Assembly: GCA_947595235.1 (NCBI GenBank)
Contig: CANQEP010000007.1
Location: 1 to 34,209, forward strand
Length of the DNA: 34,209 nt
DNA from: an uncultured Clostridia bacterium
GTDB taxonomy: Bacteria; Bacillota; Clostridia; Christensenellales; UBA1242
Reading direction: 5' to 3'
Shown here: one piece after another, positions 1 to 6,244 of the stretch
How the letters are laid out: each line of letters opens with the position of its first letter
Numbering within the stretch: the stretch's first letter is position 1
Notes under the pieces: model-generated
The model's database searches: none
Seen by the model: the letters and a program-made list of their open reading frames with translations, nothing else
Told to the model about the DNA's origin: nothing
Program-made: the position numbers and the translations under genes

Positions 1-548
1 GAAGTGGCAAGAGGTCCCGTCTCGGACTCGCCGTCACCAACAATGGCAACTGCAATGAGGTTTGGATTGTCAAAGACCGCGCCATAGGCGTGGGCAAGAA
101 CGTAGCCGAGTTCGCCCCCCTCGTTTATTGAACCGGGAGTCTCGGGAACACAGTGCGAGCCAATTCCTCCGGGGAATGAAAACTGCTTGAATAGTTTTTT
201 CATTCCGTCGTGGTCTTGGGTTATGTCTTTGTACACCTCGCTGTAAACGCCCTCAAGGTAACTGTTTGCAACAAGGAAGTTGCCTCCATGACCGGGACCC
301 GAGAGCAAAATCATGTCCTTGTCATACTTGTTGATGACGCGGTTGCAATGGGCATAAACAAAGTTTTGCCCTGGAACAGTGCCCCAGTGACCAACGAGTT
401 TTTTCTTGATATCATCAAGGCAGAGTTTGTGGTCGCGAAGAAGAGGATTGTCTTTAAGATAAATTTGTGCAGCCGAAAGGTAGTTGGCTGCACGAAAGTA
501 CTTGTCAAGATTTTCAAAGTATTCTTTTGATGAATAATAATCGTTCAT
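1..548 (-). CDS. xfp: Phosphoketolase (Xfp), N-terminal part, gene runs off the window
   Basis: Thiamine-diphosphate enzyme that splits xylulose-5-P and/or fructose-6-P with phosphate into acetyl-phosphate and an aldose phosphate. The first 182 codons are visible, about a fifth of the usual 800-residue enzyme. Recognisable family motifs in order are [11 protein letters not shown] (about 53-63), GPGHGG (84-89), [10 protein letters not shown] (130-139), EGGELGY (143-149) and GAVFDNPN leading into VGDGE. The residue before EGGELGY is Asn142, where I recall His in most relatives. The ATG at 548 is preceded by AAGGAG (555-560 on the plus strand), with a TATAAT -10 box at 568-573. It is divergent from exoA. 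Its product acetyl-phosphate links it to the pta-ackA pair 11 kb away. Substrate preference (X5P versus F6P) cannot be read from this part. Confidence 0.93.
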   Translation of the reverse strand, partial: MNDYYSSKEYFENLDKYFRAANYLSAAQIYLKDNPLLRDHKLCLDDIKKKLVGHWGTVPGQNFVYAHCNRVINKYDKDMILLSGPGHGGNFLVANSYLEGVYSEVYKDITQDHDGMKKLFKQFSFPGGIGSHCVPETPGSINEGGELGYVLAHAYGAVFDNPNLIAVAIVGDGESETGPLAT

Positions 549-614
549 AGTTTTCTCCTTGATTTTCATTATACAACATCGCATTGAATATTAAAAACAA
601 TTTTGATATTTTTT

Positions 615-643
615 GTGACAAAATATAACATATGTGATATATT
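615..643 (+). promoter_or_regulatory. Promoter for exoA, apparently leaderless
   Basis: GTGACA at 615-620, a 17-nt spacer and TATATT at 638-643 with an upstream TG (extended -10). The ATG of exoA begins 6 nt after the -10 box, so transcription should start at or next to the start codon. No Shine-Dalgarno is present. Confidence 0.6.
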
Positions 644-649
644 AAAGTC

Positions 650-1447
650 ATGGAAATTATATCATACAACATCAACGGAATAAGGGCGAGCGTAAAGGCG
701 GGACTGATTGAGTTCATCGAGAGTACAAACGCCGATGTTTACTGCTTTCAAGAGGTTAGATGTGGCGAGCAACTCGCACGCGAAGTGCTCTTTAAGGAGC
801 ATGAGCAACTTGACTTTTTATCTTCTGCGGTCGAAAGCAAGATGAAAAACTACACCGCAATTTTCAACTGCGGGAATGTTTCGGGCTATGCGGGGACAAT
901 GATTCTGTCAAAGAGCGCGCCCGACAAAGTCTTTTATGACATGGGCGAATTTTGGAAGGACGACGAGGGGCGAACAACCACCATTGTTCTTGGCGAACTC
1001 GCCATTGTCTGCGCCTATATTCCAAATGGGAACAGCCGTTTGGACTTTAAAATGAAGTACCTTGACGCGCTGACCAAGTACATTACATTTCTCGCAAAGG
1101 ACTATGACGTTCTTTGCGCGGGCGACTATAACATTGCCCACAGCGAGATAGACCTCACAAACCCCAAAGAGTGCTCGAACAAGTCTGTGTTTTTGCCCAT
1201 TGAAAGAGAGGCGTTTTCAAAGATTTTAAAGCAAGGTTTCATTGACACCTTCAGACATCTTAACAAGAATCTTGTAAAATACTCGTGGCGAAGTTATCGG
1301 TCAGTCTATGACAAGTCGTATAATAGTTGGAAGTATAGAATTGACTACATTCTTGCAAGCGCCAGCCTTGAAAAACGGCTTTTGTCGGCTGACATTCTTG
1401 AGGCGAATGCGAGCGACCATTTGCCCGTTTTGCTTGAACTGAACTAG
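650..1447 (+). CDS. exoA: Exodeoxyribonuclease III / AP endonuclease (ExoA family)
   Basis: Mg-dependent phosphodiesterase of the exonuclease III fold that cuts DNA 5' to abasic sites and trims 3' ends in base-excision repair. The 265-residue length is normal. The protein starts MEIISYNINGIRAS (the N of the family's WNVNG core). It contains FQEVR (metal-binding Glu, about residue 35), a YIPNG-like segment (about 124-128), GDYNIAH (about 158-164) and the C-terminal DHLPVLLEL (Asp-His catalytic pair). The start is unusual: there is no Shine-Dalgarno and a -10-like TATATT lies exactly 6 nt upstream, suggesting a leaderless message. It is divergent from the phosphoketolase gene and followed by an epimerase gene with its own promoter, so it is probably transcribed alone. 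Confidence 0.95.
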   Translation: MEIISYNINGIRASVKAGLIEFIESTNADVYCFQEVRCGEQLAREVLFKEHEQLDFLSSAVESKMKNYTAIFNCGNVSGYAGTMILSKSAPDKVFYDMGEFWKDDEGRTTTIVLGELAIVCAYIPNGNSRLDFKMKYLDALTKYITFLAKDYDVLCAGDYNIAHSEIDLTNPKECSNKSVFLPIEREAFSKILKQGFIDTFRHLNKNLVKYSWRSYRSVYDKSYNSWKYRIDYILASASLEKRLLSADILEANASDHLPVLLELN

Positions 1448-1469
1448 TGTGAATACAAGAGGAAAAGTA

Positions 1470-1498
1470 TTGATTTTTGTGCGCAAATTTGGTATAAT
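1470..1498 (+). promoter_or_regulatory. Promoter for the aldose-epimerase-like gene
   Basis: TTGATT at 1470-1475, 17-nt spacer, TATAAT at 1493-1498. A Shine-Dalgarno CGGAGG follows just before the ATG at 1516, so the leader is short but conventional. Confidence 0.75.
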
Positions 1499-1515
1499 AT
1501 TTTCGGAGGAAAAAA

Positions 1516-2505
1516 ATGGATAAGAATAAAGGAAGATTCATACTTTTAAAGAACGGAAAAACCCAAGTTTTGGTGGACCGCATTGGTGCGCAAATTGTCG
1601 CGATTGACGTTGACGGACAGCAAATTTCTTTTTCGGGCGCGACTGACCCGCTTTTTGAAGTGGACACTCAATGGGCAAAAACGGCTCCCGTGCTTTTCCC
1701 AAATCCCGGTCCAGTCGGCAAAGAGAACGAAAAATATGGCGTTTTGCCAAGAGACGGCAAAGATACCACATACTACCACAATGGCGGAGTCTACAAGATT
1801 GGCCAGCACGGATTTGCACAAAACACCGAGTTCGTTGTGCAAGGCTTTGACGGGAAGTCGTGCGTTTTGTCGATAGACGCCGACGAGGAGACAGTCAAGC
1901 ATTATCCATACGATTTTAGGTTCTATGTTGTTATAGACATCGACGAAAACGGACAAATCAACTATAAGTCAGCGGTCAACAACCTTGATAACAAGCCAAT
2001 TCTTGCTGGACAAGGCTGGCATCCCGCATTCAAACTCCACGCCGACCCTAGGTGCTATAAGGTGGTTTTCAGAAACCTTGAAAAAGACGAGAGTTGCGAG
2101 GCTGAAGAGGGCGTTTTGTATGACGTTTACGAGCCATTTATAAAGGCGAACAAGTCGAAAGGCTTTGGCGGTATCAAGAGTGCAGACGTTGAAATTGTAT
2201 ATGTTGACCCCGTAACGAACAAGCAAACAACATACCTGACCATGCACACCGACAGCCCAAACATCATAATTTGGTCACGTGACAAAGATTATGAAGAGGC
2301 TCATGGCCATGAGTACTTTCTTGCAATAGAGCCTTGGAACACAACTCCAAGACAAATCCAAAAACTTACAACGCAAGACAAGACCCCAAGCATAGAAGGT
2401 GCGCGCATTGTTGGAGTCGGAGAGGTTGACGAACTTAACGCGAGTGTGAAAGTCAATCCCGAATACATCGCCATGCTTGAAAGTCAGGCCGAATTTGGAA
2501 AATAA
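1516..2505 (+). CDS. Aldose 1-epimerase family protein
   Basis: Galactose-mutarotase-like fold that interconverts alpha and beta anomers of free sugars or acts on sugar phosphates. It is 329 residues long. The family's catalytic points are visible: QHGFA (His about 97, corresponding to HGFAR), WHPAF (His about 171) and a C-terminal AIEPWNTTP (Glu, the presumed catalytic base). SGATDPLFEVDT and APVLFPNPG correspond to the N-terminal sugar-pocket region. The start is fixed by GGAGG about 6 nt upstream. It is monocistronic, with its own promoter and a strong 3' hairpin. The family contains both true mutarotases and proteins of unknown substrate, so I give no gene symbol. A role in carbohydrate entry would suit the phosphoketolase nearby, but this is inference. 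Confidence 0.85.
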   Translation: MDKNKGRFILLKNGKTQVLVDRIGAQIVAIDVDGQQISFSGATDPLFEVDTQWAKTAPVLFPNPGPVGKENEKYGVLPRDGKDTTYYHNGGVYKIGQHGFAQNTEFVVQGFDGKSCVLSIDADEETVKHYPYDFRFYVVIDIDENGQINYKSAVNNLDNKPILAGQGWHPAFKLHADPRCYKVVFRNLEKDESCEAEEGVLYDVYEPFIKANKSKGFGGIKSADVEIVYVDPVTNKQTTYLTMHTDSPNIIIWSRDKDYEEAHGHEYFLAIEPWNTTPRQIQKLTTQDKTPSIEGARIVGVGEVDELNASVKVNPEYIAMLESQAEFGK

Positions 2506-2511
2506 GTTCTT

Positions 2512-2582
2512 AAAAGCCATCATCAAATAGTCTTTATGAAAAAGTTGGCATGAAACTATTTGTGCGGTGGCTTTTTCTTTTA
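2512..2582 (+). terminator. Long bulged terminator hairpin after the epimerase gene
   Basis: AAAAGCCA (2512-2519) pairs with TGGCTTTT (2568-2575). An inner CAAATAGT pairs with ACTATTTG, separated by small internal loops and a roughly 20-nt apical loop. A U-rich run follows. It is larger than other terminators here. Confidence 0.75.
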
Positions 2583-2588
2583 TTTTAT

Positions 2589-2616
2589 TTGAAAAAATCA
2601 AAATATGTTGTATAAT
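2589..2616 (+). promoter_or_regulatory. Promoter for rlmH, apparently leaderless
   Basis: TTGAAA at 2589-2594, 16-nt spacer, TATAAT at 2611-2616. The rlmH ATG starts at 2623, exactly 6 nt later, where the +1 nucleotide is expected. No Shine-Dalgarno lies between. Confidence 0.75.
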
Positions 2617-2622
2617 ATCGCC

Positions 2623-3084
2623 ATGATAAAGATAAATATTGTTGCGGTCGGCTCAATAAAAGAAAAATTCTTCACCGACGCCATAAACGAGTATTCAAAG
2701 AGACTTCAAAGATTTTGCAACCTCAAAATAATAGAGGTTGACGAGCAGTCAAACGCCTCTTCACTGCAAAAAAAGATTGAAATTGAGTCCCAAAACTTGC
2801 TAAAAAAGGCAAAAGGTAGCATTGTCTTGCTGGACAGAGAGGGTGAAAGCATTTCAAGTGAGGGCTTGGCGCAGTTGATTAGTAGCCTCTCGCTGGACTC
2901 AAAAGGGGAGATAAGTTTTGTTATCGGTGGTTCAAATGGGGTGGATGAAACGCTCAAAAAACGCGCGGACAAGGTCTTGTCTTTTGGAAAAATCACTTTT
3001 CCTCATCAACTCTTCCGCGTTGTTTTGCTTGAACAAATTTATAGGGCAGAGACCATAATTGGTAATCTTCCATACCACAAATAG
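2623..3084 (+). CDS. rlmH: 23S rRNA pseudouridine-1915 N3-methyltransferase RlmH
   Basis: SPOUT-class methyltransferase that methylates pseudouridine 1915 in helix 69 of 23S rRNA on assembled 70S ribosomes, using S-adenosylmethionine. The product is 153 residues (family about 155-160). MIKINIVAVGSIKEKF is the typical N-terminus; LLDREGESISS and FVIGGSNGVDE (the SAM-binding knot region) and the C-terminal RAETIIGNLPYHK match the family. An upstream in-frame ATG at 2605 would overlap the promoter and add six atypical residues, so I start at 2623. That ATG lies 6 nt after a perfect TATAAT with no Shine-Dalgarno, which points to leaderless initiation. It is monocistronic and ends before a hairpin terminator. 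Confidence 0.95.
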   Translation: MIKINIVAVGSIKEKFFTDAINEYSKRLQRFCNLKIIEVDEQSNASSLQKKIEIESQNLLKKAKGSIVLLDREGESISSEGLAQLISSLSLDSKGEISFVIGGSNGVDETLKKRADKVLSFGKITFPHQLFRVVLLEQIYRAETIIGNLPYHK

Positions 3085-3127
3085 CGCATTTGGGGTGTAA
3101 GTGATAAGCAAGCCTACAATATATTGT

Positions 3128-3178
3128 GTATTATGTCACGCATAAGACCTATGTCTGGCATAATACTTATTTTTTTTC
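3128..3178 (+). terminator. Terminator after rlmH
   Basis: GTATTATG (3128-3135) pairs with CATAATAC (3159-3166), with a small inner CATA/TATG pairing in the loop and an almost pure T run from 3167. Confidence 0.75.
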
Positions 3179-3276
3179 TTCAAAATATAAATTCTAAAAA
3201 CCTTTTTCAAAACTTGCATAAAAATCACTTCTTAAAAGGAAACTACTATTAAGAATTGAAAGGAAGTGATGTTTGT

Positions 3277-4155
3277 GTGAAAAACATTAAAAAAGAAAAG
3301 GTGAAAAGGGGCAAGATTATCCTTTCGGCGATACTGACCATGCTTATTGCCATCATTTCACTTGGCTTTGGTGCGTATCTTGGGTATGTCACTCTCAGCC
3401 TTAACTATATAACTATTGGAACAATGACTCCCGCGGTGGGAGGGCTTTTGGTTTGTGCGGGATTTTTCATATTTTTTGGATGCATTGGGGGTGTTATATC
3501 GCTAAAAGAAATATTCATTTCATCGCGAAACGAAGAAAAGTTTTCGGCATACAAGCCCGCACTTGTCTCTGCAATGATTTATTATGTTATAATAGCAATT
3601 ATAAGCATTATTGGAATTATTGTTGCACTTGTAAGTTTTATTCCTTCAAGTTACACGTGGTCAATAGCGGGATTGGCACTTTTGACTCTACTTTTGTGCG
3701 CGGGCGCGTTCTACCTTGTTTTGAAAGAGATGAAGGAGCACAAGAAAAAGCAAAAGGCAAAACAGCAAGAGAGCGAGTCGCCCATAGCCAACAACAATTT
3801 GAGTGCACGAGAGATAAAGAACTTTTCAAGCGCCTATAAAGTTGACGACGAAAGACAATATAGTCGCCAAGAAGAAAATGAGCGCTACACATCAAGGGCA
3901 GAAATAGACAAGGGGCACGAAAATGAAATGCGCAACTCCCGATATATGCGGGATTTTAGCGGGCTCAGTGAAGAGGAAAAAAATGAAATCTTTGACAGAA
4001 AACACCTCTATGAAAAGTATCTTGAAAAGAAAGACGACGACAAGCAAGTGGACTTTGTTTTGCTTGCGGAAAGGCTGATGCAACTTGAAGAACTGAGAAA
4101 GGCGGGGCTAATCAATGACCAAGAGTATCAAGCATTAAAGAAAAAGTGCATTTGA
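3277..4155 (+). CDS. Four-helix membrane protein with C-terminal SHOCT domain
   Basis: Unknown function. Hydrophobic segments lie at about residues 13-37, 54-75, 96-118 and 126-147, followed by a long charged cytoplasmic region (KEMKEHKKKQKAKQQ onward). The last 35 residues fit the short C-terminal (SHOCT) domain pattern, LMQLEELRKAGLINDQEYQ. SHOCT domains commonly end membrane or secreted proteins of unknown role. Start choice: GTG at 3277 sits about 6 nt after AAGGAAGTGAT, a good Shine-Dalgarno; an in-frame TTG at 3256 would place that site inside the gene. The length from GTG is 292 residues. It is flanked by terminators on both sides, so it is a single-gene unit. The membrane and SHOCT assignments are pattern-based; no enzymatic motif is visible. 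Confidence 0.75.
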   Translation: MKNIKKEKVKRGKIILSAILTMLIAIISLGFGAYLGYVTLSLNYITIGTMTPAVGGLLVCAGFFIFFGCIGGVISLKEIFISSRNEEKFSAYKPALVSAMIYYVIIAIISIIGIIVALVSFIPSSYTWSIAGLALLTLLLCAGAFYLVLKEMKEHKKKQKAKQQESESPIANNNLSAREIKNFSSAYKVDDERQYSRQEENERYTSRAEIDKGHENEMRNSRYMRDFSGLSEEEKNEIFDRKHLYEKYLEKKDDDKQVDFVLLAERLMQLEELRKAGLINDQEYQALKKKCI

Positions 4156-4193
4156 GTTTTTCGGGCAAAGAAAGTGGACTTGCAGTTTATGAT

Positions 4194-4228
4194 AAAGATG
4201 GGCAATGGAGGTTTTGCTCATCTTTTTT
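4194..4228 (+). terminator. Terminator after the SHOCT membrane protein
   Basis: AAAGATG-G-GCAA (4194-4205) pairs with TTGC-T-CATCTTT (4214-4225), a 12-bp stem with one G-T pair and an 8-nt loop, continuing into T's to 4228. Confidence 0.85.
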
Positions 4229-4269
4229 GCTTTTGAATGGTACAAATTGCGGAAATTTTTTGTTTTTGA

Positions 4270-4298
4270 TTGCATAGGCAAGTTTTATTTGTTATAAT
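4270..4298 (+). promoter_or_regulatory. Promoter for mscL with a flanking dyad
   Basis: TTGCAT (4270-4275), 17-nt spacer, TATAAT (4293-4298). AGGCAA at 4276-4281 and TTGCCT at 4298-4303 form an inverted repeat around the spacer and -10 box, a possible operator. Confidence 0.65.
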
Positions 4299-4327
4299 TG
4301 CCTTAATAACTTATAAAGGAGAAACAA

Positions 4328-4906
4328 ATGAGAAAATTTTTTAGAGACTTCAAAGACTTTATAAGTCGCGGAAATATCCTTGATATGGCCGTTGGCGTTA
4401 TCATTGGTAATGCTTTCGGAAAGATTGTAACCAGCCTTGTCAACGATATTATCATGCCACTTATAACATGGATGTTTGGTGCAAAGAGCCTTGCAGATTT
4501 GTCTGTTGTTTTGAGATACACAACAAACGAACTCGGTCAAAAGGTGCCTTCACTTACTTGGAACTATGGTAACTTCATTCAATCAATTATCGACTTCTTG
4601 ATTGTTGCATTCTGCATTTTCCTTGTTCTGAGACTAGTTATGAAGAGCAAACAACTTGCCGAAACTGCAAAAGAGAATGCAAAGAAAGGCAAGCCAACAA
4701 AAGAGCAAAAAGCAATCTTGGTTGAAAGAGGGGTTAACCTTAAAGACAAGGCCGCTGTGAAGGCTGCTTTGGAGCAACTTCAAAAAGAAGAAGAGGAAAG
4801 GAAAGCCGCTGAAGAGGCCAACAAGCCAAAAGAAGAAACCGAGGCAGACGTTTTGAAAGAAATTCGCGAACTATTGCGCGAGCAAGTAAACTCTTCAAAG
4901 AAGTAA
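4328..4906 (+). CDS. mscL: Large-conductance mechanosensitive channel MscL with lengthened cytoplasmic linker
   Basis: Homopentameric membrane channel that opens under membrane tension to release solutes during hypo-osmotic shock. The N-terminal amphipathic helix and first membrane helix are canonical: MRKFFRDFKDFISRGNILDM then AVGVIIGNAFGKIVTSLVNDIIMPLI. The second membrane helix is FIQSIIDFLIVAFCIFLVLRLV (about 79-100). The family's closing cytoplasmic helix (LxEIRDLL type) appears at the very end as ADVLKEIRELLREQ. Between them lies a Lys/Glu/Ala-rich stretch of about 65 residues, longer than usual, bringing the protein to 192 residues against about 120-150 in most MscL. A good Shine-Dalgarno AAGGAG precedes the ATG. 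It is transcribed alone, between a promoter and a GNRA-loop terminator. Confidence 0.95.
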   Translation: MRKFFRDFKDFISRGNILDMAVGVIIGNAFGKIVTSLVNDIIMPLITWMFGAKSLADLSVVLRYTTNELGQKVPSLTWNYGNFIQSIIDFLIVAFCIFLVLRLVMKSKQLAETAKENAKKGKPTKEQKAILVERGVNLKDKAAVKAALEQLQKEEEERKAAEEANKPKEETEADVLKEIRELLREQVNSSKK

Positions 4907-4913
4907 AATCAAG

Positions 4914-4935
4914 CCGACCGCAAGGTCGGTTTTCT
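4914..4935 (+). terminator. Terminator after mscL
   Basis: CCGACC (4914-4919), GCAA tetraloop, GGTCGG (4924-4929), then TTTTCTT. Confidence 0.85.
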
Positions 4936-4946
4936 TATGTCTTCAC

Positions 4947-4973
4947 AAAAAAAGCGACCTTTCGGTCGCTTTT
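4947..4973 (-). terminator. Bidirectional hairpin closing the tRNA-Lys-linked unit
   Basis: GCGACC (4954-4959), TTTC loop, GGTCGC (4964-4969), flanked by A's on the left and T's on the right. Read on the minus strand it directly follows the ACCA end of the structured element and runs into seven U's. Confidence 0.7.
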
Positions 4974-5126
4974 GGTGGGTCATCTCGTCGCAATTCGAGT
5001 TCAATTGCAACAAGTCTAAAGGTTTTTAGACTTGCCGCTGCAATCACTCGATTGCTCCTTTCCCCACAAAACTCGATAAAACTCCTTTTGTGGGGGCCCC
5101 GAAAACTAACGAACCCCATCAGACCC
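4973..5126 (-). ncRNA. Hairpin-rich tRNA-associated element ending in a copy of the tRNA-Lys 3' end
   Basis: I do not recognise a known RNA family. On the minus strand it begins GGGTC (5126-5122) and ends GACCC-ACCA (4981-4973); these ends can pair like an acceptor stem. Its last 12 nt equal the last 12 nt of the adjacent tRNA-Lys (plus-strand copies at 4973-4984 and 5162-5173). Between the ends are four hairpins (plus-strand positions): 5062-5071/5086-5095 (10 bp), 5040-5045/5050-5055 (6 bp), 5011-5020/5025-5034 (10 bp) and 4987-4995/5003-5011 (9 bp with one wobble, 7-nt loop). It starts 3-4 nt after the tRNA terminator U-tract, leaving no room for its own promoter, and is followed by another terminator. 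It could be a processed RNA made by read-through, a decayed tRNA-derived element or a repeat family member. A 67-codon minus-strand frame across it looks spurious. Confidence 0.4.
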
Positions 5127-5129
5127 AAT

Positions 5130-5160
5130 AAAAAAGGAGACCACAAAGGTCTCCATTTTT
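5130..5160 (-). terminator. Terminator after tRNA-Lys
   Basis: GGAGACC (5136-5142) and GGTCTCC (5148-5154) form a 7-bp stem; on the minus strand the U-run is the A tract at 5130-5135. T's at 5156-5160 make it usable in the other direction too. Confidence 0.8.
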
Positions 5161-5161
5161 A

Positions 5162-5237
5162 TGGTGGGTCATCGGGGGTTCGAACCCCGGACACCCTGAT
5201 TAAGAGTCAGGTGCTCTGCCAGCTGAGCTAATGACCC
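5162..5237 (-). tRNA. tRNA-Lys, anticodon CUU
   Basis: 76 nt including encoded CCA. The acceptor GGGTCAT pairs with ATGACCC. The D arm is TAGCTCAGCTGGCAGAGCA, the anticodon stem CCTGA/TCAGG with loop CTCTTAA gives anticodon CTT, and the T arm is CGGGG-TTCGAAC-CCCCG. It reads AAG codons. It has its own promoter on the minus strand and a terminator 7 nt after the CCA. Confidence 0.96.
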
Positions 5238-5269
5238 GATGCGTGCCACAAAATGTTACAAACAAAATT

Positions 5270-5297
5270 ATTATACACTAATAAAAGAAAAAATCAA
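5270..5297 (-). promoter_or_regulatory. Promoter for tRNA-Lys
   Basis: On the minus strand TTGATT (5297-5292), 16-nt spacer and TATAAT (5275-5270), about 32 nt upstream of the mature tRNA 5' end. The region 5298-5369 between this and the fabG promoter holds nothing else I can identify. Confidence 0.75.
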
Positions 5298-5369
5298 GTC
5301 ATTTGAGTTTATTTTTCATTTTTTTGAAAATTTTATGAATTTTTAGTTCTTTTATGGGGGCAAACTTGT

Positions 5370-5399
5370 TTGACCGCTGTGATGTTGATGTGTTAAAAT
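5370..5399 (+). promoter_or_regulatory. Promoter for fabG
   Basis: TTGACC (5370-5375), 18-nt spacer, TAAAAT (5394-5399) with an upstream TG at 5391-5392 (extended -10). GGAGG follows before the ATG at 5421. Confidence 0.65.
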
Positions 5400-5420
5400 T
5401 TCTTTAGTGGAGGAATTTTT

Positions 5421-6155
5421 ATGGCAAAAACGGTTGTTGTTACTGGCGGTTCAAGGGGAATTGGCAAAGAAATTTGCCTTGAATTTGCAAAGAAGAAGTA
5501 CAATGTTGTTATATGCTACCTTAGTGGCGAGCAAGAGGCGATAGGCGTTAAGGCAGAAGTTGAAAAACTCGGGGGAACGCCTTATCTTCACAGAGTTGAC
5601 GTCGCTGACGAAAAATCCGTCGAAGCGCTCAAAGAAGATGTGAAAAAGGTTTTTGGACGCGTTGATGTTCTTGTTAATTGTGCGGGCGTTGCTTGCTACA
5701 AACTTCTTGTCGACATGACCGAAAAAGAAAAGCGCGCGATTCTTGATGTCAACCTTCTTGGAACAATCAATATGTGTGAGTCGTTTGTTCGCCTTATGCT
5801 AGAGGCGGGCAGTGGCAACATAGTGAACATCAGTTCCATGTGGGGCATTAGTGGTGGAAGTGGTGAGTCGGTTTACTCAGCTAGCAAAGCGGGTATTATT
5901 GGCTTTTCAAAGGCCATTGCAAAAGAATATGGGCTTTCAAACATCAATGTGAACGTGGTTGCGCCCGGCGTTATCTTGACAAACATGACGAAAAACCTTG
6001 GGGAGCAAACGTTACTTGACCTCTCGTTGCAGACCTCTCTTGGAAGGCTGGGGACGACTAGCGACGTTGCAAAAGTGGTTTCGTTTTTGGCGAGCGACGA
6101 CGCTTCGTATATAACTGGGCAAGTCATTTCGGTCGATGGCGGGTTTAATGGTTAG
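5421..6155 (+). CDS. fabG: 3-oxoacyl-ACP reductase-like short-chain dehydrogenase (FabG)
   Basis: NADPH-dependent reduction of 3-ketoacyl-ACP to 3-hydroxyacyl-ACP in fatty-acid elongation is the likely role. It is 244 residues, the usual FabG length. Features in order are the Rossmann motif TGGSRGIG (8-15), DVADEKSV (about 60), NCAG (about 88-91), the catalytic Ser in NISSMWG, YSASKAG (catalytic Tyr and Lys), VAPGVILTNM and a C-terminal ITGQVISVDGGF. A Shine-Dalgarno TGGAGGAA precedes the ATG. It stands alone, not in a fab cluster, so another SDR substrate is possible. It ends before a hairpin terminator. Confidence 0.85.
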   Translation: MAKTVVVTGGSRGIGKEICLEFAKKKYNVVICYLSGEQEAIGVKAEVEKLGGTPYLHRVDVADEKSVEALKEDVKKVFGRVDVLVNCAGVACYKLLVDMTEKEKRAILDVNLLGTINMCESFVRLMLEAGSGNIVNISSMWGISGGSGESVYSASKAGIIGFSKAIAKEYGLSNINVNVVAPGVILTNMTKNLGEQTLLDLSLQTSLGRLGTTSDVAKVVSFLASDDASYITGQVISVDGGFNG

Positions 6156-6185
6156 GCTTTTTGCTTAAAAATAGCAATTATTTTG

Positions 6186-6209
6186 GCAGTCCGTTGTGAC
6201 TGCTTTTCT
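6186..6209 (+). terminator. Terminator after fabG
   Basis: GCAGTC (6186-6191), CGTTGT loop, GACTGC (6198-6203), then TTTTCT. Confidence 0.75.
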
Positions 6210-6244
6210 ATAACAAAAAAATTTGGGCTGACATATCATGCAAT

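Noticed and set aside
210..530. 106-codon plus-strand frame
   Set aside because: Antisense to the phosphoketolase gene, whose protein is clearly recognisable on the other strand.
4943..5146. 67-codon minus-strand frame across the tRNA-Lys-linked element
   Set aside because: It lies entirely over hairpins, a terminator and the tRNA-like CCA end. No Shine-Dalgarno, and its Arg-Arg-Asp-Asp-Pro-Pro-Lys stretch is just the translated tRNA 3' end.
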